64,000 nt of DNA, taken from assembly GCA_026214975.1 (NCBI GenBank), contig JAOBSW010000282.1, positions 1-64,000 of the forward strand, written 5' to 3'. The notes below the pieces were generated by a model. That model did not search any database. It was not told the DNA's origin and saw only the letters and a list, made by a program, of their open reading frames with translations. Numbering within the stretch: the stretch's first letter is position 1; every line of letters begins with the position of its first letter. Made by a program: the position numbers and the translations under genes. The stretch is from Gentiana macrophylla (lineage: Eukaryota; Streptophyta; Magnoliopsida; Gentianales; Gentianaceae). Below are positions 21,181 to 31,676 of this stretch, piece by piece.

Positions 21181-22146
21181 ATGAATATCTTATGTTGGAA
21201 TTGCCGGGGGCTCGGCCAACCCCGTACAATTACTGCTTTAAAGGGCCTTGTAAATAAATATTCACCGACTCTTTTATTACTGTCTGAAACAAAGCTAAGT
21301 GAAAATCGATTTGAGTATGTTTGGTGTTCTTTGGGTTATTCTAGTGTGCTTGTAGTGGGTCGTAATGGTGCGCGTGGTGGTTTAGCACTTTTATGGAATG
21401 ATGATACTGACATAATGATCTCAACAAACAATTCTGGATGCATAGATGCGGTTGTTAGTAGCAACACGTTCCTATCTTGGCGCTTTACGGGCTTCTATGG
21501 TAATCCGATTGTCCGGGAACGCGAGCATTCTTGGGCTTTGTTGTGTCACTTGCACGAGAGGATGTCATTACCACGACTCGTTGCGGGAGATTTTAATGAA
21601 GTTTTATCGCGGACGGAGCAGGATTGTCCGAATATTCGGCTATATCCACAGATTGCCGCCTTTCACAATGCTCTTTCTGACTGCGACCTAGCTAACGTTA
21701 GCTATGTTGGTGCTCTGTTTACTTGGGGTAAGCAGGCTGATGGTTGAGGGACTCTTGTTCGTCTAGATAGAGGTGTAGCTAACATTAGGTGGCGGACCCT
21801 TTTCTTAGGGCATATGGTTTATCATCTACCCAGTTCACGGCCTGACCATGTTCCTATTTTGATTTCATCTGTCAACCTTTTTGATAGGGGCTTCGTCAAA
21901 TGGACCCCGACACCGCGATATGACCCTTTTTGGATTCGGGATCAAGAGTTCAAAGAATACTTTGAAACATCATGGCAACATGGTAACATTTCTGGCCCCT
22001 CATCACTTATTGAGGTAGTGATGCAGGTTCATAGGGATCTGAGGAATTGGAGCTCTCACAGGCATTGGAACTTGAGGAAGTGTATTGCAGAAAATGAGGA
22101 AGAGTTGTGGAAATTGCACGAATCATCTGCTTACTCGATTCAATAG
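21181..22146 (+). pseudogene. LINE ORF2 APE-type endonuclease
   Basis: ATG at 21181 opens 188 residues to a TGA at 21745-21747; the same frame then runs on to 22146, so a single stop separates the two halves. Blocks in order: MNILCWNCRGLGQPRT (metal-binding N), LLLLSETKLS (catalytic E), GGLALLW, FTGFYGNP, LVAGDFNEVL (catalytic D and N), a LVRLDRG block and SSRPDHVPIL (in place of the usual SDH). This domain nicks the target DNA to start reverse transcription. Apart from the stop, most catalytic blocks look intact. Confidence 0.85.
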
Positions 22147-22429
22147 GTATGCGTTATTATGCAACAAATTGACCAGTGGTAGACTATGGAGGGGGAATAC
22201 TGATGGCAGATGGGTCGGGCAGAATGGTTAGTGTAGACCAATAGAAACACCAGTTATTTCCTACCACAAGGGGGCGGCGCCTCGTAAGAGAAACACCATT
22301 CATTTGCTGCACGATTCTCAAGGCATAGTATATGATGAGCCTGAGGACATGGAACGCGTAGCTGTGGATTATTTTCAAGCTATCTAGTCATCTAATAAAA
22401 CTATTGTTGATATAGATGGGTTGTAGTTT

Positions 22430-23580
22430 ATGGTGTTAGATGTTGGCCAGCAGCAACATTTAGCCCGGGAATTTACATGTGAGAAAGTTTGTATTGCACT
22501 GAAACAGCTCCCCGGACGGAAGTCGCGAAGGCCTGATGGGATGCACGTTGTTTCTTTGCAAACATTCTGGAGCATAGTTGGGTACGATATTCTGAAGATT
22601 GTGTTGGATGTCCTGAATCATAAGGCCTCCCTGGGGAAGATAAATAAAACGTATATCTCGTTGCTCCCGAAGGTTGTTACTCCTACGCTCATGACCGAGT
22701 TTCGGCCTATTGCCTTGTGTAATTCGGTCTACAAGCTTAACTCATGTGTGTTAATTAATCAACTAAAAGGGGTAATTGGTGAAATAATTTCAAAGAATCA
22801 AAGCGCATTTGTGTCTGGTCGCATCATCATTAACAATGCAATTATTGCTTTCGAGGCTTTTCATTCTTTGTAGGAAAGGGGCAGGGATGTGACCATCACT
22901 TGGCACTGAAATTGGACATGGCCAAGGCTTTTGATCGGGTGGAATGGCAATACCTTTGGCGGTTCCAGCCATCCTTTATTGATGTGGTGCGACGGTGCGT
23001 CACGACGGCATCTTATCGTGTGCTAATCAATGGGAAACCTGGCAAACAATTGTGCCGACCCACGGGATTCGACAGGGGGATCCGTTGTCGCCCTTTCTGT
23101 TTATCATTTGTGCTGAGGGTTTCATGGCCTTGCTTAATGACTATGTTACTCGGGGAGCCTTGCGGGGTATTCGGTTTGGTAGGGAGAACGTGGTCACTAT
23201 CTCCCACTTGCTTTTTGAGGATGTTGCATGGTTTTCTTTGAACTCTTAGACGGGGAAGTGAAGACTTTTGCGGAGTTGTTTGATAGGTATGGGGCTCTCT
23301 CTGGTCAAGCGATCAATTTTCACAAGTCTAGCCTTTACTTCTCGACTGGAGTACCGGAAGAGGAGCGAGAGTCGGTTTCCGATCTGCTGCAAATTCCCTT
23401 AAGGGATGGCACGAGTAGGTATTTGGGGTTGCCTTACATGATCGGGTGGAACATGAGTCAGGTGTTTGCCTTCTTGAGAGATAGAATTCGTAAAAAGGTA
23501 GCCGCATGGAAGGATAAATTACTCTCGCCAGCGGGGAAGGAAATGTTCATTAAATCATCTCTCCAGGCTATACAACGTAC
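22430..23580 (+). pseudogene. LINE ORF2 reverse transcriptase (broken)
   Basis: Pieces in three frames form an L1-type RT. 22430-22873 has RRPDGMHVV, INKTYISLLPKV, FRPIALCNSVYKL and NQSAFVSGR. 22900 onward has LKLDMAKAFDRVEW (first catalytic Asp). 22995-23249 has GIRQGDPLSPFLF and ISHLLFEDVAWF, where the usual (F/Y)ADD active-site pair is altered. 23228-23584 has GQAINFHKSS and RYLGLPYMIG of the thumb. Frameshifts fall near 22880, 23050 and 23230. It cannot encode an active enzyme. Confidence 0.85.
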
Positions 23581-24740
23581 ATGATGCAATGTTTTAAGAT
23601 ACCTATCACGTTGACACGAGAGATAGAGCAGGCGATTAGAGGTTTCTACTGGGACGACACGGAGAATAAACGCAAGATACACAGGAAAAACTGTGAGGCC
23701 TGTTGTCTACCAAAGAATCTAGGGGGCCTGGGATTTTGGGACTTGGAATGCTTTAATTTGGCATTATTGGCAAAAATAATCGTTGCAAATATTGACTAAT
23801 CCAGGTTCTTTGGTGGCTCAGGTATTGCACGCGAAGTACTTTGAGGACAGTACTATTCTTGCGGCGGGTTTGGGAGCGAGACCATCCTTCTTGTGGCTTA
23901 GCATTCTTGAAGGCCTGGACCTTTTGCTTAATGGGATGCGGTGGCGAGTGGGGGATGGTCAGTCGGTGTATGTCTTTCATGATGCTTGGGTAAAACGGAA
24001 ACCTTCGTTTCGCATACCATTTGCAGGGCATGAGCTTCCGGCTGATTCCACAGTCTCGGACTTATTCATTCCTGGCTCTAGATTGTGAGATGTGCAGAAA
24101 GTGCTGCAAGTCTTTCGATCATAGGAAACTGACGCCATTCTTGAGACCACCGTTGCCCCAGAAGGTCTCCCTGATCGACGTTTGTGGCACTATGACCGTA
24201 TAGGAGAGTGTACACTGTTCGGTCCGGTTACTTTTTGGCTTTGTAGCTCTATCGACAGTCGTCTATGGCAGGACCGTCTACTTCGGGGGGCAAGGGGCAG
24301 ATTTGGAGAAACTGTGGGCGACTTCCTATCCAACCGCGTATTTAGCATTTCTTGTAGAGATGTTTACATGACTGTCTTTCCATTTGTCAGGGTCTGTAGA
24401 GGCGGAACTTGGGGGACGGTTTCTACTTAGCATGCGTGGAAACATTAGAAACACTGAGGCATGTTGTATTTGAGTGTGAGATGGCTGCCAGAGTTTTGTA
24501 GGCATTGACGTATAGCCACACTTTACAGCAGCTTCGGTCCGCCACCTTTGCAGAGTTCTTTATGCGGCTGAGAGCGGAGCAGGGTGTTCAAGATGCGGCC
24601 AGGTTTGTTTGGCTTATGCGGGGAATTCAGAAGGCTCACTGTTCGGTAGTTTTTGATAGTTAGGCAGTTTATGTCTCTACGGTATGTATGCGATCTTTGG
24701 CAGCTTCGGCGGAGTATGTGAAGGCACTGGAGAGCTATCA
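23581..24740 (+). pseudogene. LINE ORF2 connector and zinc-binding region
   Basis: 23581-23799 holds IRGFYWDDTENKRKIH and LGGLGFWDLECFNLALLAK, and 23783-24088 holds LGARPSFLWLSI, WRVGDGQSV and VFHDAW. These are the conserved post-thumb blocks of plant L1 ORF2. Near 24430 ETLRHVVFECEMA matches the zf-RVT block (E-x-x-x-H-x-x-F-x-C). Frames shift between the pieces and stops occur. Confidence 0.7.
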
Positions 24741-25191
24741 GACCCAGGGCTCGGGCCCACCTATACCTGATCGATGGTCGAAACCGTAGCCTGGGGTAGT
24801 AAAGAGCAATGTTGATGCGTCTGTCATAGGGACACGTGCAGGTATTGGGGTGATCTTCCGCGATTCACACGGCTCAGTTTCGCACTCTTTTGCGTACCAT
24901 TTTGATCCAGGTGACTCAGTGGAATATTTGGAGCTCAAGCCCATCTTTGGCTTTGGAGGAGGCGCTGCATTTAGGGATCCAGAGATTAGAAGTAGAAAGT
25001 TATTGTTTGACATGTGTTGCGCATCTTCAACGCCCAGGGAAGATCTTAAAGCTCTCGGTTGTTTAGTTCAGGACTATTTGGCACGTTTATCTAGCTTTAC
25101 GCATGTTTCTTTTTCTTTTATTCGGCGTGTGAGAAATGTCCCGGCGCATCTTTTAGCTAGACATGTGTTGTTAGTTTTCCCCTCCGGGTGA
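24741..25191 (+). pseudogene. LINE ORF2 C-terminal RNase H-like domain
   Basis: After a stop at about 24788 the frame reads KSNVDASV, then GIGVIFRDSHG, and near its end VRNVPAHLLARHVL, terminating at 25191. This is the plant RVT_3 RNase H domain found at the end of some L1 ORF2 proteins ('KxNVDAS...GxGxVIRDxxG ... NxxAHxLAR'). The first catalytic Asp (in NVDAS) is present. The middle part is poorly conserved. Confidence 0.7.
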
Positions 25192-25242
25192 CGTTTTGAC
25201 CGCTTGCTTGGCGGATCTTGATTAATAAAAGTTTGGCTCTAC

Positions 25243-25253
25243 AAAAAAAAAAA
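25243..25253 (+). other. LINE poly(A) tail
   Basis: Eleven A's 52 bases after the ORF2 stop, with ATTAATAAAA about 20 bases upstream as a polyadenylation-like signal. Confidence 0.85.
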
Positions 25254-25349
25254 CCTCACTCATTGCCTATACTACCTACGTTCTTGGTTGTATGGGTTGA
25301 GTAAGAGGGGGGTTGGTTTGTTTCGAAGAAAATTTAATACTCCGCTTGT

Positions 25350-25675
25350 TTTGGGTTGGAGTTTTTTCTGGGGTTGTTTTATATACAAGTGGATAATAAA
25401 ATATAATAAAAATTATTGAAATAATGATTAGAAAGTTAAAATGTTTTTTTAAAATTTGTGTAGATAAAAAATGATTGGTGAGAGAAATTGAAATAAAATA
25501 GTATAATGAATAAAATAATGGTAAAAAAAAGTAACAAAGTAGATAAAGTGAAATTGTGAGAGATAATTTAATATTTTTTTATTTGTAGTTGAAAAAGTGA
25601 TTTATGAGAGAATTGTAAAAATGATTGATGAAGTGATTTAAAAAAAACTTCAATGAAAACGAACACAATGTATTT
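25350..25675. mobile_element. Possible MITE with imperfect terminal repeats
   Basis: The left end TTGTTTTGGGTTGGAGTTTT and the reverse complement of the right end (TTCGTTTTCATTGAAGTTTT) agree at about 15 of 20 positions with one gap. The interior is AT-rich and non-coding, about 325 bp, a typical MITE size. No clear target duplication was found, so the call is weak. Confidence 0.25.
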
Positions 25676-26222
25676 GTTTTATAGTAAAGCTAGATGTGTT
25701 AATTTGATTGTCATTTTATCACTTTTCTTTAAAATTTTAGTACATTTTGTTTTGAGCGCCATTTGTTTTGTTGTAAAATTCTTGTTTTAACTAAAGGGCA
25801 AATTTGGTAATTCATGATATTTGATTATCTATTTACCTTTTTCCATTTAATCATTTATGGGATATTATATTTATTTAAATATGGGTTTAATGTGAGTTAA
25901 ATACCAATAAAACTCCCTGAACCCCCTAAAATCCCACATTAGAGCACACGTAGACGAGTCTGTAAATAATATTAAAACTGCATTTTACAGATTTAGCTAT
26001 TTAGATTTATTTTAAAATGGTATTGCACTAAAAATCTGAAAGCATCAGAATCTGTGAGCAAAGCGGTACATCAACCACAATATATCACAATCTGAATATA
26101 GCCGCAATTTTTTCGCCTTTCCCACCAAATAGCTTTATTTTCAGGCATTGTTTCTTTCTTTACTTTTAATAGTTATTGTTTTTCCTTTCTATTTCATTTG
26201 AAGATGGTAACAGGCTTCATGC

Positions 26223-26243
26223 TTTTTTTTTTTTTTTTTTTTT
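26223..26243. repeat. Poly(T) run
   Basis: About 21 T's followed by a TTTA repeat; possibly the reverse-strand tail of an old retroposon. Confidence 0.8.
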
Positions 26244-26346
26244 ATTTATTTATTTATTTTATTTTATAAGCATTGCTTCATGTATTGATGCCTTTGCTTT
26301 CTCAATTTGGGTTGTAAATTTTGATGTTTTTAACTAAGTTGAGAAA

Positions 26347-26351
<5 letters not shown>

Positions 26352-26401
<50 letters not shown>
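26352..26401. repeat. (AT)n microsatellite
   Basis: About 25 AT units. Confidence 0.95.
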
Positions 26402-26404
<3 letters not shown>

Positions 26405-26878
26405 ACACATATATGAGTGTGTGTGAAAAAGAGATAATATATCTTTTCATTATGATATGTAGTTATTTTAATTTTGTATATAACTTTGATAGATATTCGA
26501 TGTTGATGATAATGTGTAAAGATTCTGTAAAATGGGAAATGTGATGTTTGAGTACATAAAATAGAAATCATTATAAGACACTAATGCGAATGCTCTTAGT
26601 CGACGGTTCCAAAAAACAAAGAATCGACACTTTACAGATAAAAAATGGCTTGTGAATCTTTATTCAGAGCCTAACCCGAGTTCTTGTTTTTTTAGATAAC
26701 TCATATCACGACGATCACCGTGACGAGGCGAACTTTTTGGTACAAGAATCCCCTTAAAAGAAAAGGTAAATCGAAAAGCCATCTTTTCAGGAATCTAGGC
26801 TTCTTGAGTTTTTCTAAGTAATTAGGCTTTAATAGATGTATTAGATTAATCGTAGGTTGTTATTTTGTTGTGGGAATC

Positions 26879-28085
26879 TGTTGGTCCCTTGGAAAGGCTT
26901 TGGACAAGTTTAGAGGGGGTGCATAAAATTGTCACTTAAAACTTTTTCTAGAGTTTAAGTAACTCAGCTGAGTAATAGTCTGTTGACTATTAGGTATGTT
27001 GAGTCAATGCAGCGGATTAAATCTTAAAGCCTTTTCTTGTTGTTCATAAAAATAGATGAACTAAGTGTTGGACACTCAGCTGTGAAGTGTGTGTGTTCAG
27101 TAGGTTGTACGTTAGAAGATTATGTGACAGATATGCAAAATATAAAGTACGGAATGTGAATGCAGAAATAAAGAACACTGAGTTTAAAGTGGTTCAGGGT
27201 GGTGTAATCCCTTAGTCCACTCTTCTCATGTGACGTTGGAGGAATTCACTAAGATTACATGTAGATTGCTTCTTCTCTGAGTTCTACTGGTCCTTGAAGG
27301 TCAGGATTGCCTCTTCACCAGCTCCACCACACTCAACAGTTCTTGACACCTTAGCAGGTGCTTCTCTGCCTTTAGAAACCTTGTTTGAACAAAGATGGTT
27401 GAATCAAGAAAGTGACTCAGCTTGTATAGAGCTTTGATAAGAATGAAAATATCAGCAGCTCATTCTTCAAGTGTAGAACTGGGTGGATCTTGAAAGTGTG
27501 AACACTTGAGGATTTTCTGGGTATTCAATAAGGCTCAGCAGGTAGCAAAGTTCAGGACTCAGAAGTGTGAAACTTGTAGGCTTAAATGCAGTGAAAAACC
27601 TTGGTAGTCTTCGGGTTGCATAAGTCCTCTATTTATAGGTGAAAATCCAACATTACAATTGAGTTATGAAAACAACCGTGGTATGAATCTTCTAATTATT
27701 CCTCGGAAAATTATCTGCTCATGATTTTGTGTTAGTGCCAGTGTCCTTCTGACATGACAGCCCGTCAACCAATGAAACTGCTCCATTCCTTTTTGCTCCG
27801 AAAACTTGATAACAGTCATTTTACTTCCACCATTGATTCACTCATTAATCCAATGGATTATATTGATCCTTAACCTTAAAATCTTCCAGAATAATCCTTA
27901 AAAATTTTTTCTTGAAACAGATCAAATTACTTGTACTGTCTCTACTTATATTTTGAATGTTTGTCTATTGGGTAGTACAGTAGGTCAGCTGTCGTTGGGC
28001 TCTGCTGAACTGCTTGATTGGCTTGATCATCTAACCTTAGTTATAGGAGGTTAGAGTACATCATATTTAGAATATAACTAAAACC
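26879..28085 (-). repeat. Truncated LTR of the A/E family
   Basis: Starts TGTTGGTCCCTTGGAAAGGC on the plus strand, as the outer ends of the A and E LTRs do. It continues with shared blocks (GGTGGTGTAATCC at about 27198, TGGTCCTTGAAGG at about 27290, a TATA box at 27628-27639). It fades before the CCAACA end expected at about 28.6 kb. No internal region or partner is adjacent, so it is a truncated or solo LTR. Identity to A and E is clearly lower than between those two. Confidence 0.65.
27628..27639 (-). promoter_or_regulatory. LTR TATA box
   Basis: The minus strand reads CCTATAAATAGAGG, matching the TATA position in the A and E LTRs. Confidence 0.55.
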
Positions 28086-29226
28086 CTTTCATCACATTTC
28101 TATTTGGGAACTTAGACCTTGAATACAAGGTCTATAAGGTCTAATGACTTTAGGAAACAACTTTTAACTAGTCCTAAATTGGTTTTGAAAATTCAACACT
28201 TGAATTTTGATTTGTTTATCGTATAAACTATCACAAAACATTTACGTGTAAATATCATCTTATAACATTCAATTGAACCCACCTTACTTGATTCAATCAC
28301 ATTGAATAATATTCTAACTTTTAGAAAATACTTATTTGATTTTCCATTTATTTGGTCAAATTAAAGTCAACCTTTGATTTCAATCTTTTCTAAGTAACAT
28401 TTACTACCCATATCGTATATGAGGTTTGAGGGAAAATAAAATAATCAACTAACTAATTTAACATTTAAGTCAATCTACTACATATCACATATGAGCATTC
28501 TATTCATCCACATAAATCATAAGAGTGGTGGGATGTATGACATGGAAATTTTTTCAAATAATTACCCTAGTCTTACAACTAACACATAGATCAATAGAAA
28601 TACGTAAAATAACATGTGATGGATGGATGGTACCCCTATCCAACTATTACAACTTTAATAGTAAAAACCCATTGATGTATCTCTAAAAGTCCTTCTGGAA
28701 CCTTCTGGATCAGTCTAGGATTCTTTGGGACAAGCGGGATCAAAAGCCGGAAAAACCCTTTGACAAGTCTGGATAAGCCCTGGACAAGTCTGGACAAGTC
28801 TGGACAAGTATCGACAAGCCATAGACATGTCCTCGACACCTTTCGGTTGCTTAACCGAGGGGTGTGCTTAGTACATCGAGCCATATTCACTCCAGATTCT
28901 CCAGGAAATGCATATTCAGCAACATCAAGGTACCACTACTTGATTACATCATAAAATCAACTAAATCTACAAAAACTGAACTAATATAATAATTATTACA
29001 AACGTTGGATTACATCATTAAAATTAAAAATCCAATCATCAAATCTAATGAGATATTCACCAAATCTAAAATTTACATCATAAGGATCCATTCACCACAA
29101 CATTCAAAGATCTAAGCTAAGTAACCAAAGAGATATCATATTTATCACTAATATGCAAAGCTAATCCACTCTTATAATTATTTGACAAATATAATGCTGA
29201 AATTTTGAGCATAACCAACATTCATC
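28086..29226. other. Non-coding stretch with a short minisatellite
   Basis: AT-rich, no credible gene. It includes the GGACAAGTCT repeat (28755-28822) and a block TTGCTTAACCGAGGGGTG at about 28848 that recurs at 29281 inside the next LTR end, so this may be decayed internal sequence of that element. Confidence 0.4.
28755..28822 (+). repeat. Short minisatellite, GGACAAGTCT units
   Basis: About five units of a 10-14 bp motif (TGGACAAGTCT / TCGACAAGCC), the central three identical. Confidence 0.8.
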
Positions 29227-29342
29227 TCTGATACCACATGTTGGATGTCCCAAAAACATGTCTAGGACATGTTAGTTTGGGTCGCTTAACCGAGGGGTGC
29301 GCTCGGTAAAACGAGAAATCCTCAACATGGACGTATGGAAAA
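29227..29342 (-). repeat. LTR end with primer site, minus strand
   Basis: The minus strand reads TGGTATCAGAGA just inside an LTR end ACATCCAACA, i.e. a tRNA-Met-type primer site followed (leftward) by internal DNA. Only about 100 bp of LTR is seen before a D-type LTR fragment begins at 29343. The internal region to the left is not recognisable. Confidence 0.4.
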
Positions 29343-29910
29343 TGTTGAAATAGTATCCTCAATCCAATCGGGTTGGACCGGATCCGACCAGGTTGGATCA
29401 TTTCTACTATTTCTTTATGTTTGTACATATAATAAATGACTTTCTGTTAACGAATCCATTATGATATTGCATATATGATAACGTCCTTAGTGTCAAACTG
29501 ATAGAGAAACCATGATAGTGATTATGGTTGGTGAGATCTTGAATCACTTTAATAGGTTTGATGCTTAAATGTCTCTAGTCATATGTGCTATTAAATAGGA
29601 CATTAATAGTACGGTTATACTAGCACGTATTAGATGTCTTGTGTCTTATGAAGATAGGGATAGATCTCGTCTATCGAAGTGTAGGGACACTTGGACTGTA
29701 CGTTGACGTTTATTAGAGAATGAGTACGTTAGATTGACCCACTTACTTCATTAAGTGTCGCACTATGCGGCGGTTGTGTAATTATCCTAAGACCGGAGTC
29801 TTCATAGCATCACGGTGTGGATTGTCATACTTTGAAAAAACTATTGAGGTTTCCCATAGCCATGGGGCGGTCATGCGGTAGTGATTGAGTGTGATACTGA
29901 AGCATGCGTA
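29343..29910 (+). repeat. Fragment of a D-family LTR, plus orientation
   Basis: Begins TGTTGAAATAGTATCC and stays collinear with the reverse complement of the element D LTRs (55309 and 62579 downward) through GGTTGGACCGGATCCGACC and GGCGGTCATGCGGTAGTGAT. It breaks near 29910. It is about 570 bp of the 5' part of the LTR with no polypurine tract or internal region attached. Confidence 0.75.
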
Positions 29911-29929
29911 TGATTCATGTTTGATATGA

Positions 29930-30343
29930 ATCCGGAACGAAATTCCCCCAAGATCGCTCGAAACAACGATCTTAGATAATCCAAACTAAGAACATTGGCA
30001 AGAATGCCACAACGATTGCTCAAGGCGCTGATAAGTTCTTAAGGGTGGAACTCTATAACGATGAGATCCTCACTCGCAAGTGATAAACAAGTCAAAAGAC
30101 TTAATCAAATTTTCACTCAAAATTGAACTATTTGTAAAAGAACCACCTAAGTGCCTTATATAGGCTACAGACTCAAATACCAATCGCTAATTTAGAAATG
30201 TGGTACAAAATAACAAGAAATAAAAATAATAACAAAAATAAAATGATATTTGTCCAATGTGGGATAAATAAAATAAAGCTAAATAAATAAATTTCAAATA
30301 TTCTTCTCGAGCCCAATAACATAAATAAAGACTTTCATGGCGC
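29930..30343 (-). repeat. Probable Ty3/gypsy 3' LTR
   Basis: Lies directly downstream (minus strand) of a gypsy polyprotein end. Contains a TATA box at 30153-30165 and, upstream of it, CCCACATTGGACAAAT, typical of gypsy LTRs. No second LTR was found, so the edges are approximate. Confidence 0.4.
30153..30165 (-). promoter_or_regulatory. TATA box in gypsy LTR
   Basis: The minus strand reads GCCTATATAAGGC. Confidence 0.5.
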
Positions 30344-30420
30344 TTCTACTATCTTCTTGTGCTGGATCACATCATTCTCTTTTGGTTGGAAATGATTCGT
30401 CTTCGAATCAAAAGAATGTT
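30344..30420 (-). pseudogene. Ty3/gypsy polyprotein C-terminus
   Basis: The minus strand reads FDSKTNHFQPKENDVIQ followed by HKKIVEAP and a TGA at about 30344. The form 'D-x-R-T-N-x-F-Q-x-x-E-N-D' is the usual very end of plant chromovirus-type gypsy polyproteins, next to the 3' LTR. Only about 25 residues are recognisable. Confidence 0.5.
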
Positions 30421-30505
30421 GTAAAAGTTCATCAACATGCACTAAGCTTGAACAACCCACAAAAAACATCAATGATATGCCGGGATCAAATATAATGCAT
30501 ATAGA

Positions 30506-31239
30506 CTAATTCAAATGAATGGCATGGTGATATGTTGATCCATCCTTCCCCAGTGAAACATCATAATAGTCTCCCAACATGAGACAAATGTGGATGAATC
30601 CTTGGAAAGTAGCAATATAATAATAGCAAGTCCCACACGGAGAGACATCAACATGCTCACAAAATGGATCAATGAAAGCATGCTCCGGCTTTCCACCAAT
30701 GTGAACTGGACCAATAAAATCCACAGGCATTATAGGGGCTGCATTAGATGTATCCAATAACCCAGTGTCCTCATGTGAATGATCTTCGTGCACCTGCAAA
30801 GAAACAAAATAGAACTCGAACACGTGTTTGGTGAAGTAGGACCAACTTCCTTTTTCTCCTCAACTTGCTCATCCAAAAACTTAAGAGTATGCGCATCATC
30901 AATCTCCTCCACATTATCATTTCCCTATGTAATTTGTTCTTCCGCAACTGATTCTTCAACTGACTCTACTAATTCTGCTGCAATGACATCACCCAAAAAT
31001 TTCCCCACGAATTCTAGAGGACAAATGATTTCACATTCCACTTTTTCCTCGACTACCTTCGCCACGGTTTTATTGTTCAACTTACCAAACAAAAGAAATT
31101 CTTCATATTTGGGGGTTAGAGATTCCAAGACTAAATTCTCATCTACACACGGATTTAGAGCCGTTTTCACCCTCTTATCACGTCGGGCACCACCCTTCTT
31201 TGGTGGAATGCCCAAATGATAATTAACCCAAAGCATCAA
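30506..31239 (-). pseudogene. Unidentified retroelement-associated ORF remnant
   Basis: Two frames: 31239-30925 (104 residues, ending EEQIT), rich in Glu/Lys/Val with PLEFVGKFLGDVIAAELVES, and 30823-30506 (105 residues) with PIMPVDFIGPVHIGGKPEHA and a Cys/His/Tyr-rich end. I do not recognise either. Being on the same strand and upstream of the gypsy polyprotein end, they could be retroelement-encoded or host-derived sequence. Stops separate the pieces. No domain is claimed. Confidence 0.3.
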
Positions 31240-31596
31240 GTTGCGCCCACAACCTATGCAATTTCAAATTTATACTTGTATTTTCCCGTTGTTGAGAAGA
31301 CATAAACCAACCAAAATCACATGGGAAAACCCTTTGTGAACTACTCTCCTCTTCCGACGTTTTGCAACATTCAAAACTTCACAAATGTCGTGTTTACACT
31401 CACCCTCTTTCCAAGTTGTAAGGATAACCCATTTTCAAACAAATCAGAGAATCGAGCAAAGTGTAACAATCGAACCCAACGATCCTACAAATGAAACTTA
31501 GAGGTCGAAGGAGTAGAATGGGTATGGAAGTACGTGAAAAGTGTGAGAAGAGATCCAATCAAGAACAAGGAAAGGAAAGAAAATACAAAAGTAGTG

Positions 31597-31598
<2 letters not shown>
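31240..31598. other. Non-coding stretch
   Basis: Nothing recognised. Confidence 0.4.

Positions 31599-31672
<74 letters not shown>
31599..31672. repeat. (AT)n microsatellite
   Basis: About 36 AT units. Open frames over it on both strands are artefacts of the Ile-Tyr repeat. Confidence 0.95.

Positions 31673-31676
<4 letters not shown>

Larger units (their letters stand above)
20412..25253 (+). mobile_element. L1-type LINE, 5'-truncated, with poly(A)
   Basis: A non-LTR retrotransposon in standard order: an ORF1 fragment with a damaged zinc knuckle, then an APE-type endonuclease, reverse transcriptase, a zinc-finger/RVT C-terminal region and an RNase H-like domain, ending in poly(A) at 25243-25253. 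The coding sense changes frame at least six times and contains several stops. The 5' end lacks most of ORF1, the usual result of incomplete target-primed reverse transcription. No target duplication was recognised. Confidence 0.85.
25254..26878. other. Non-coding AT-rich stretch
   Basis: No gene seen. It includes a possible MITE (25350-25675), a T-run (26223-26243) and a long (AT)n run. Open frames here come from the (AT)n run only. Confidence 0.6.

Noticed and set aside
26302..26571. Minus-strand open frame of 89 codons
   Set aside because: Its length comes from the (AT)n run, which codes for Ile-Tyr repeats in any frame.
30506..31239. A host protein-coding gene
   Set aside because: Two frames separated by stops, next to a gypsy polyprotein end, with no recognisable domain; kept only as an unidentified remnant.
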